Below, piece by piece: positions 1 to 4,994 of a DNA stretch of 6,284 nt. Location: contig JAJZVJ010000159.1 of the NCBI GenBank assembly GCA_021845705.1, forward strand, positions 1 to 6,284, read 5' to 3'. Below the pieces are notes generated by a model that saw only the letters and a list, made by a program, of their open reading frames with translations, searched no databases and was not told the origin of the DNA. Each line of letters begins with the position of its first letter. Positions within the stretch are counted from its first letter, which is position 1. A program made the translations under genes and the position numbers. Origin of the DNA: a bacterium. Its GTDB lineage: Bacteria > Elusimicrobiota > Elusimicrobia > Elusimicrobiales > UBA9959.

Positions 1-30
1 GATGATCAGGGTCGGGCGGAGCGGTTTCAT
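1..30 (-). CDS. Possible start of a further gene, cut by the left edge
   Basis: On the minus strand, 13 nt after the stop of the GH3 gene, an ATG (plus-strand cat at 28-30) opens a frame that runs without a stop to the window edge. It gives ten residues, MKPLRPTLII: a basic start followed by the beginning of a hydrophobic run, as in a signal peptide or membrane anchor. Codons mostly end in G or C, like the neighbours. Against it, the 13 nt upstream are pyrimidine-rich and hold no Shine-Dalgarno match. If real, it would be the third gene of the VWA-GH3 unit. Ten codons cannot identify a family, so no function is proposed. Confidence 0.3.
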   Translation of the reverse strand, partial: MKPLRPTLII

Positions 31-43
31 TATGGAGGAGGCT

Positions 44-1648
44 CTATTTAGACAAAGATACCGGGAGCTTCCCGGCCGGCGCCAGCTGGCCCGTGAGCGC
101 CTCCCCGGCGGCGGTCATGGAGGGTGCGGTCATCCCGTAAAGGGCTATTACCCCGCCGGCTTCGGGGTAAGCCGGTATATCGTACGGGTTCATCAGGCTT
201 AACAGCACGGCGGGTTTCCCGGTGCCTAGCAGCTTGTTAATGGCTTCTCTCTGCGAGGCGTTCTGCGCGCCGGTCCACTGGAAGCTGCCCAGCACCAGCA
301 CGTCGGCGTCGGCGGCGGCGCGGGTTATCTTCTTTAATTCGCCGCTCCTGAGCCCTATGCCGAAAAAATACTGGCTGGCCCGGTAGCCGCTTTCCAGCAG
401 CGTGCGGTAAAGGTAGATAGCGTTCCCGGCGAAGCGCTGGGGGGAAAAGATTATAACTGCGATCTTTTTATCTTTCGGGAGCGGTATAAGGCCGCCGCTC
501 CTGACCAGGGTGACCGCCTTGCGGGACAGGTCGCCCGTGATCTCCAGGTAGGCTTTGTCGAAAGGTGAACTTTTTTCAAAGGGCTGGAAAAGGCCGGCGG
601 CGCGCTTGGCCGCGAGCACTTTGTCGTAAGCGTCGTCGAGGCGGGCCTCGCTTATCTTCCCCGAGCGCACCTGCGCGGCTATTTCGCGTACGGCGGCGGC
701 GGGGTCCGCCCTTCCTATCAGCATTACGTCCGCTCCCGCCTTAAGCGCGGCCGCGGCGGCCTTGCTTATGCTCATCAGCGACGTTATGGCCTTCATGTCC
801 AGGCTGTCCGTTATTACGAGGCCGCGGTAGCCGAGCTCTTTTTTTAACAGCCCGGAAATGATGGCCGGGGAAAGCGTCGCCGGGTTCTCCCGGTCCAGGG
901 CGGGGTAGCGGATATGGGCGGTCATTATCGCAGGTATCCCCAGTTCGATGGCCCTTTCAAAAGGTACAAGGTGCGACGCGCGGAGTTCCGTTGTGGAAAT
1001 GGAAATTTCCGGCAGGGTCTTGTGGGAGTCCTTGTCGGCGGCGCCATGGCCGGGGAAATGCTTTCCTACGGCGATAACCCCGCCCGCTTTCAGCCCGTTT
1101 ATGATGGCCCCGCCCAGCCGCGCGGCCTCGGCGGGGTCGGAGCCGAGCGAACGGATGCCTATGATGGGATTTCTCGGGTTGGTGTTGATATCCAGGACGG
1201 GGCCGAAAGCCATGTTTATGCCGGCGCGCTTCAGTTCCTTGCCGGCCAGGTAGAAGAGGGTGGCGGTATTGTTCTCGTCCGCCGCGGCGCCGAGCATCAT
1301 GTTGGTGGGCAGTTCAAGGAGGCCGAGGGTTGTGGGGATATAGACGCTGCCGCCCTCATAGTCCACCGCTATGAAAAGAGGGGTTTTTTGCGCGGATCCC
1401 GCGGCCGCCGCCTGCAGTTTTTCCGTCAGTCTCCGGGTCTCTTCAAGGGAATAAGAACCCCACTGCAGCTGCACCCCGCCCAGGCCCGCGCGGGCCGCCT
1501 CCGTGGCGGCGGAAATGTCCGCCGCTTCGGCGGAGACTATCAGGAGCTGGGCCGCCTTTTCTTCCAGGGAAGGCTGGGCCGCGAGGCAGCGTGACAGCTG
1601 GGCGGCCAGGATGCCGATAAGTAGCGCGGGCGTTTTAGCTTTGAACAT
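44..1648 (-). CDS. Exported two-domain GH3 beta-N-acetylhexosaminidase (NagZ-like)
   Basis: 534-residue glycoside hydrolase family 3 protein, expected to remove terminal beta-N-acetylglucosamine from peptidoglycan fragments or chitin-type oligosaccharides. Residues 1-24 form a Sec signal peptide (basic start, hydrophobic core, cut near LAA-Q), so it should act outside the cytoplasm, unlike E. coli NagZ. The N-terminal barrel (about 27-350) has a DYEGG motif at 96, IGIRSLGSDP near 163-172, KHFPGHG at 196-202, the Asp-x-His dyad D207/H209 that marks the N-acetylglucosaminidase branch, and the nucleophile D281 in ITDSLDM. A second alpha/beta domain (about 375-534) ends in the GH3-like GKLPV. It is therefore longer than one-domain NagZ (about 340 residues). 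The gene lies 31 nt after the VWA gene on the same strand with no terminator between. Its best SD-like stretch (GGGAAG, 1664-1669) is 15 nt from the ATG, so initiation may depend on upstream translation. Substrate and exact cleavage site are inferred. Confidence 0.94.
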   Translation of the reverse strand: MFKAKTPALLIGILAAQLSRCLAAQPSLEEKAAQLLIVSAEAADISAATEAARAGLGGVQLQWGSYSLEETRRLTEKLQAAAAGSAQKTPLFIAVDYEGGSVYIPTTLGLLELPTNMMLGAAADENNTATLFYLAGKELKRAGINMAFGPVLDINTNPRNPIIGIRSLGSDPAEAARLGGAIINGLKAGGVIAVGKHFPGHGAADKDSHKTLPEISISTTELRASHLVPFERAIELGIPAIMTAHIRYPALDRENPATLSPAIISGLLKKELGYRGLVITDSLDMKAITSLMSISKAAAAALKAGADVMLIGRADPAAAVREIAAQVRSGKISEARLDDAYDKVLAAKRAAGLFQPFEKSSPFDKAYLEITGDLSRKAVTLVRSGGLIPLPKDKKIAVIIFSPQRFAGNAIYLYRTLLESGYRASQYFFGIGLRSGELKKITRAAADADVLVLGSFQWTGAQNASQREAINKLLGTGKPAVLLSLMNPYDIPAYPEAGGVIALYGMTAPSMTAAGEALTGQLAPAGKLPVSLSK

Positions 1649-1679
1649 TGGTTGCGCGTCGGACTTCCCGGCCCGCGGG

Positions 1680-3254
1680 TCAGTCGGAGAACTTATAGCC
1701 GCGCTTCGTGGCCTGGCGGTGTATCGTGTCTATCATGGCCTTGTCCAGAGTGTTCGAGCCGGAGGCGTTCTTTTTCTCTTCCCCCGCTATGTACGCTTTG
1801 CGCTCGCCCTGCAGGCGCGTTATTTCCTCTTTTATTTTTTTGCGCTCGGCAAGTTTAGCGTCGATATATTTGTCCAGTTCCGGCTTGTCCATCTTCTTGA
1901 GTTCTTCAGGGAGCTGGTCCTTCTTTATATCGCCGCGCTTCAAAGCGCCGCTCTCCAGGCCGGATACCACGTCCCAGGAGGCCTCCGAAGCCGCCGCGGC
2001 CGGCGCGGCCGCCTGGTACGCGGCGCGCTCAGCCGCTACCGAGGCGCCGGCGCCGCTTGCCATGGAATCCATTTCCCGCTTCGCCGCCAGCCTGCTTTTT
2101 CCGGCGGCCCCGTAAGTTACGTACGTGCTGTTGAGCTTGCCGCTCAACTGCGCTATCTGGTCGTCCTGCGGCGCGGCGACGGTGTAATTCCGGGCGGACT
2201 GGTCGATATTCGCGTAATCCCCTTCGGCCAGGTCGGCGCCCGCCTTCCACTGCTCGGCCAGGCCCTGTTGGCGGGAGCCGCAGTAGATGGTGTTGACGAA
2301 GATGTTCTTTTCTTTAGCTTTCAGGATGGCCTGCTGGAAGCTGACCGGACCCTGGGTAAAAGGTTCGTTGCCCGCTATGAAGATGGCTTTGTAAACGTCC
2401 GATTTGGGGCTCCACTTAAGGCCGCTGACAGCCTCGCTGATGACCTGGCCGCAGTACTCGTCGCCGCCGTTGGTCTTAAGCGCGAAAAGCTCCCGGGCCA
2501 CCCGGTCCAGATCCGTCGTGAACGGCGTAACCTGGCGTATCCAGCCGCTTTCCCTGGAAAGGGAGGAATTGCCGTATTCGTAAAGGGCCACTTCTACCGT
2601 GGGTTTGGACCCGCTTTTCTCGGCGGAGACCAGTTCGTTCACTATCTTCCAGACCTGGGTGCGGGCCTGGTTTATAAGGCCGTCCATGGAATTGGAGGTG
2701 TCAAGCAGTACGGCTACCTGCACCAGCGGCTTTGCGCCGAAATTCTGCGGCGGCGGATTTACCGGCGGGTTGGCGGTAACGGCGGCGTCTTTCCAGGTCT
2801 TTTTAATGGTCAGCGACGCCGCGGCGAGGATCCTGGCGGTTTCGGTTTCGACCACGCGGGCATTTATCTCGGACTTGTCGCCTTTGAGATCGTTGAGCGT
2901 GCCGGTAACTATGGCGTCCGCCCCGAGCATTTTGCCGAGTTTTTTTACGGTATCCTCGTCTATCGCGCCGGAGGCCTCCAGGTTCAGCTCCCCGAGCACC
3001 TTTTTCAGCAGCCCCCGCTCTATCAGGGTTATTTTTTTGTTCTGCGCCAGGGCGGTAGTAAGGCGCTCCTGCACTACCACGGGCCCTTCGGAGGCCTTCC
3101 CTCCGGCGTAGGGAAATTCAAGAACGGCCAGCTTGATGGAAGGGCGGTCCTGCAGGCCCGCCGCCAGTTTCCCCGCGAGCTTGTCCAGCGGCTGCGCGTT
3201 CGCGCCGCTGCCGAACGCCGCGAACATAAAGAGATTGAGTATAAATATTTTCAT
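1680..3254 (-). CDS. Exported CsgG-like/VWA fusion protein
   Basis: 524 residues. Residues 1-20 are a Sec signal peptide (cut after ANA). Residues 38-150 resemble the CsgG/FlgO/TolB-N-like envelope domain: KLAVLEFPY, then the ITLIERGLLKKVLGEL stretch, then GADAIVTGTL and a strand carrying RVVETETARI. A Pro/Asn-rich linker (160-172) leads to a VWA domain (177-350) with the MIDAS DxSxS at D185/S187/S189, T261 in a TNGGDEYCG loop, and AGNEPF at 294-299, where many VWA domains have Asp. Two cysteines (268, 325) lie within the VWA domain and could pair in an oxidising compartment. The tail is Ala-rich (about 400-425) then a highly charged helical stretch (about 440-495) that may form a coiled coil. 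A GGGAGG site 5 nt upstream fixes the ATG. It is probably the first gene of a unit with the GH3 gene. VWA domains bind proteins, often through a metal ion; the partner is unknown. Family-level assignment is firm, function is not. Confidence 0.9.
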   Translation of the reverse strand: MKIFILNLFMFAAFGSGANAQPLDKLAGKLAAGLQDRPSIKLAVLEFPYAGGKASEGPVVVQERLTTALAQNKKITLIERGLLKKVLGELNLEASGAIDEDTVKKLGKMLGADAIVTGTLNDLKGDKSEINARVVETETARILAAASLTIKKTWKDAAVTANPPVNPPPQNFGAKPLVQVAVLLDTSNSMDGLINQARTQVWKIVNELVSAEKSGSKPTVEVALYEYGNSSLSRESGWIRQVTPFTTDLDRVARELFALKTNGGDEYCGQVISEAVSGLKWSPKSDVYKAIFIAGNEPFTQGPVSFQQAILKAKEKNIFVNTIYCGSRQQGLAEQWKAGADLAEGDYANIDQSARNYTVAAPQDDQIAQLSGKLNSTYVTYGAAGKSRLAAKREMDSMASGAGASVAAERAAYQAAAPAAAASEASWDVVSGLESGALKRGDIKKDQLPEELKKMDKPELDKYIDAKLAERKKIKEEITRLQGERKAYIAGEEKKNASGSNTLDKAMIDTIHRQATKRGYKFSD

Positions 3255-3259
3255 GGCCG

Positions 3260-3265
3260 CCTCCC
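3260..3265 (-). promoter_or_regulatory. Shine-Dalgarno site of the VWA gene
   Basis: On the minus strand this reads GGGAGG, 5 nt before the ATG at 3254. It is the best ribosome binding site in the window, and together with the signal peptide that follows it supports this start. Confidence 0.75.
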
Positions 3266-3300
3266 GGTTCTTCCCACTAAGGATACAAAAGAAAGCAAAC

Positions 3301-3319
3301 GCAAGGCAAAAGGCCTTGC
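3301..3319. repeat. Perfect 7-bp inverted repeat in the divergent intergenic region
   Basis: GCAAGGC (3301-3307) pairs exactly with GCCTTGC (3313-3319) around a 5-nt loop (AAAAG). Read on the minus strand, the hairpin is followed by a T-rich but interrupted stretch (GTTTGCTTTCTTTTG), so it could be a weak terminator or attenuator in the leader of the VWA gene. It could also stop readthrough from antisense transcription of apbE, or be a small operator. The inverted repeat is seen; the role is inference. Confidence 0.45.
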
Positions 3320-3357
3320 CGCCCGGCGCGTAAATATGTAATTTATATCAAGAAGAC

Positions 3358-3364
3358 GGGGGGA
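3358..3364 (+). promoter_or_regulatory. Probable ribosome binding site of apbE
   Basis: A G-rich run, GGGGGGA, lies 10 nt before the apbE ATG. It is a poor match to the SD consensus but the only purine-rich stretch at a workable distance. An earlier ATG at 3336 runs straight into TAA, which leaves 3375 as the reasonable start. Confidence 0.4.
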
Positions 3365-3374
3365 CACTCTTACC

Positions 3375-4385
3375 ATGCTCGACCTTAAATTTCCGGCGCT
3401 CATTCTGCTGGCCCTGCTGCCGGCCGGCTGCGGTAAAAAGGAAGCGCCGGCCTACCGGCAATCGGCCGTTATCATGGGCGTTCAGGCCGAGGTTAAAGTC
3501 TACGGCGCCGACGCCGAGGCCGGCCAACGCATAGCGGACGCGGTCTTAGCCGAGTGGAACCGCATTTCGGGCGACTTCAATTTTTCCGATCCCGCCAGCC
3601 TGACCTCGGTGGTCAACAAAAAAGCATACGGCGAGTGGGTGAAGGTGGACGACGAGTTCCTGCAGCTGCTCACGCTGTCGCTGGATTATTACAGGCTCAC
3701 GGACGGCGCCTTCGATATAACCTTCGCGCCGCTCTGGCCCATCTGGAAGGAAGCCGCTTCTACCAGGAAAATGCCCGCAAGGGAAGATATCTCGAAGGCG
3801 CTGGCTAATATGGGCTCCTCCTATATACAGGTGGACCAGGCCAACAAGATGGTGCGCTTCACCAGGCCCGTGCAGATAAACATGGGCGGGGTCCTGCGCG
3901 GCTACTGCTTCGTGCGCGCCGCGCACCTTCTGCGCGAAAGCGCGCCTCCCTACCCGGTGGAGCTCCGGCTCGGCGGGAACATGCTGGCTTACGGCAAAAA
4001 GGACTGGAAATACGACGTAAAGGACCCTTTTAACGAGGAAAAGGATTTCGGGAGCTTCGCCTTCGACAAGGGCGTGGTAATGTCGTCCTCGGGGCGCGAG
4101 CACTTCGTGCAGATTGAGGGCAAGCTGTATTCGCATATACTGGACCTTAAGACAGGCTACCCGCTGGAGAATTTTTCCAGCCTGGTGGTGTATTTCCCGC
4201 GCCTGGACAGCGAGAACTTCCTGGCCTCGGCGGTGCTTGCGGTAATGGGGCGGGAGAAGGCTTTCGGGCTTCTCTCGAAGATGAAAGGAACCGCCGCCGT
4301 CTGGATAGACGGGGCGGGGAAAGAGACCGTCCTTGTGAACGCGGCCAGCGGCGCGCGCTGGGAAAAAGCCAAGCGGTTCTTTTAG
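3375..4385 (+). CDS. apbE: ApbE-family FAD:protein FMN transferase, probable lipoprotein
   Basis: 336 residues, normal for ApbE, which uses FAD to attach FMN covalently to Thr/Ser of exported redox subunits such as RnfG or NqrC. The N-terminus is a lipoprotein-like signal ending in LLPAGC (Cys19) and followed by GKKE; Pro at -3 is less usual. Family motifs in order: IMGVQAEVKVYG (33-44), FSDPASLTSVVN (70-81), TDGAFDITFAPLW (109-121), NMGGVLRGY (169-177), LRLGGNMLAYG (197-207), SSSGREHFVQ (237-246) and YSHILDLKTGYPLE (252-265), with His254 kept. Several usual residues are changed: the Asp before the LGG-type motif is Asn169, the usual Lys is Arg175, the usual Asp shortly after is Val180, and the C-terminal metal-binding A-D-x-x-x-T motif reads ENFLASA (280-286), with no Asp or Thr. 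Activity may thus be altered. No flavin acceptor is encoded nearby. The gene is monocistronic, divergent from the VWA gene, and ends at a shared terminator. Confidence 0.9.
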   Translation: MLDLKFPALILLALLPAGCGKKEAPAYRQSAVIMGVQAEVKVYGADAEAGQRIADAVLAEWNRISGDFNFSDPASLTSVVNKKAYGEWVKVDDEFLQLLTLSLDYYRLTDGAFDITFAPLWPIWKEAASTRKMPAREDISKALANMGSSYIQVDQANKMVRFTRPVQINMGGVLRGYCFVRAAHLLRESAPPYPVELRLGGNMLAYGKKDWKYDVKDPFNEEKDFGSFAFDKGVVMSSSGREHFVQIEGKLYSHILDLKTGYPLENFSSLVVYFPRLDSENFLASAVLAVMGREKAFGLLSKMKGTAAVWIDGAGKETVLVNAASGARWEKAKRFF

Positions 4386-4399
4386 CGGCAGCCTGCCGC
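4385..4399. repeat. Small hairpin overlapping the apbE stop
   Basis: GCGGCA (4385-4390) pairs with TGCCGC (4394-4399) around a 3-nt loop, beginning at the last base of the apbE stop codon. An alternative 5-bp pairing (AGCCT 4390-4394 with AGGCT 4409-4413) would exclude it. There is no U-tract next to it, so it is not a terminator by itself; it may stabilise the apbE 3' end or be chance in GC-rich DNA. Confidence 0.3.
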
Positions 4400-4417
4400 C
4401 CGGACCTCAGGCTGGCG

Positions 4418-4451
4418 AAAAAAAGCCCGGAAAGACCGGGCTTCTTTTTTT
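4418..4451. terminator. Bidirectional intrinsic terminator between apbE and the asparaginase gene
   Basis: A 6-bp GC stem, GCCCGG (4425-4430) with CCGGGC (4436-4441), surrounds a 5-nt loop (AAAGA) and extends by two A-T pairs. It is flanked by A7 (4418-4424) and T7 (4445-4451), so it gives a U-tract in both directions. It lies 32 nt after the apbE stop on the plus strand and 15 nt after the asparaginase stop on the minus strand. This is a textbook arrangement for two convergent genes. Confidence 0.9.
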
Positions 4452-4466
4452 AGCGCCGTTCAAGGG

Positions 4467-4973
4467 CTACTTCCCCGCGGGTTTTGCGCCGGTCTCCTCG
4501 AATTCGCCCAGGGCCTTGTTCTTGCGGACGTTGGCCCAGTCGAAATACCTGCCGTTCATCGCTATATACACTCCGGGGGGGAGGGTCTGCGCGAAGGAAA
4601 GGGCGGACCCCAGGTTGAACATCCCGTCGGAAGAGCCGAACTTGTAGGGGACCATCGCGCCGGTCAGTACCACGGTCTTGTTCTTTATGTTCCTGCCCAG
4701 CAGCCGGGCCGTTTCCGGCATAGTGTCGGTGCCGTGGGTAATGACGATCTTGTCCTCCCTGGACGCCAGGCATTCCTTAAGCACCTTGCGGCGGTGGGCA
4801 GGGGTCATGAAGAGGCTGTCTATCATCATCAGCGTCTTAACTTTTACCGGCACGCGGGAGCGGCCCAGCTTAAGCATCTCGTTAAGGTGGGTCTTACGGA
4901 AGAAAAGTTCCCCGTTCAGTTCGTTGTACTCTTTATCGAACGTACCGCCGGTAATTAGCAGCTTTATGGTCAT
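4467..4973 (-). CDS. Single-domain (N-terminal domain only) asparaginase homologue
   Basis: 168 residues matching only the N-terminal domain of L-asparaginases, which hydrolyse Asn to Asp and ammonia and are normally about 320-350 residues. Visible active-site elements: ITGGTFDK with the nucleophile-type Thr11, Ser53 in the IDS segment, HGTDT (80-84) with the Thr82/Asp83 pair, LTGAM (103-107), SSDGMFNL (114-121), and Lys151, aligned with the catalytic Lys of the E. coli enzyme. The C-terminal domain, which in the classical fold supplies residues to the neighbouring subunit's active site, is absent. This is not a visible frameshift: the stop is followed within 15 nt by a strong terminator, leaving no room for it. 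There is no signal peptide, so it should be cytoplasmic. It follows the M18 peptidase gene by 21 nt. Substrate (Asn, Gln or another amide) is unknown; asparaginase activity is inferred from homology. Confidence 0.92.
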   Translation of the reverse strand: MTIKLLITGGTFDKEYNELNGELFFRKTHLNEMLKLGRSRVPVKVKTLMMIDSLFMTPAHRRKVLKECLASREDKIVITHGTDTMPETARLLGRNIKNKTVVLTGAMVPYKFGSSDGMFNLGSALSFAQTLPPGVYIAMNGRYFDWANVRKNKALGEFEETGAKPAGK

Positions 4974-4983
4974 AATGCGGGCG

Positions 4984-4990
4984 CCTCTCC
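4984..4990 (-). promoter_or_regulatory. Ribosome binding site of the asparaginase gene
   Basis: On the minus strand this reads GGAGAGG, 10 nt before the ATG at 4973, inside the 21-nt gap after the M18 stop. The site supports the start and independent initiation within a two-gene transcript. Confidence 0.6.
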
Positions 4991-4994
4991 GTTC

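Larger units (their letters stand above)
3255..3374. promoter_or_regulatory. Divergent intergenic region with AT-rich core
   Basis: These 120 nt separate the starts of the VWA gene (minus) and apbE (plus), so at least the apbE promoter, and probably both, should lie here. An AT-rich island at 3331-3349 stands out in the GC-rich background and is the likeliest melting region. I tested -35/-10 pairs by eye: TTGCCG (3316-3321) with TAATTT (3339-3344) at 17 nt on the plus strand is weak, and TATAAA on the minus strand lacks a convincing -35. No individual promoter is claimed. Confidence 0.4.

Noticed and set aside
914..1594. A 226-codon plus-strand open frame opposite the GH3 gene
   Set aside because: It is fully antisense to the conserved catalytic domain of GH3 and its product shows no motif; it is a codon-bias shadow.
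1649..1679. A promoter or terminator in the gap between the VWA and GH3 genes
   Set aside because: The 31 nt hold only a short CCCGCGGG palindrome with no U-tract and no promoter-like elements.
2935..3040. A7-type homopolymer runs in the VWA gene (and one near 839-845 in GH3) as programmed frameshift sites
   Set aside because: The reading frames on both sides match the same domains continuously and no alternative frame downstream adds a sensible product; the runs are Lys-Lys codons.
1503..3341. A 612-codon open frame on the plus strand across the VWA gene and the start of the GH3 gene
   Set aside because: It lies antisense to two genes with clear family motifs and signal peptides. Its translation is rich in Arg, Gly, Leu and Val with no recognisable domain, as expected from the complement of GC-rich codons.
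3546..4136. A 196-codon minus-strand open frame opposite apbE
   Set aside because: It is antisense to ApbE family motifs, with His/Arg/Gly-rich translation and no domain.
4450..4773. A minus-strand frame overlapping the asparaginase gene in another phase, considered as a frameshifted C-terminal domain
   Set aside because: Its translation does not resemble an asparaginase C-terminal domain, and it runs through the terminator stem-loop side; the short protein is better taken as complete.
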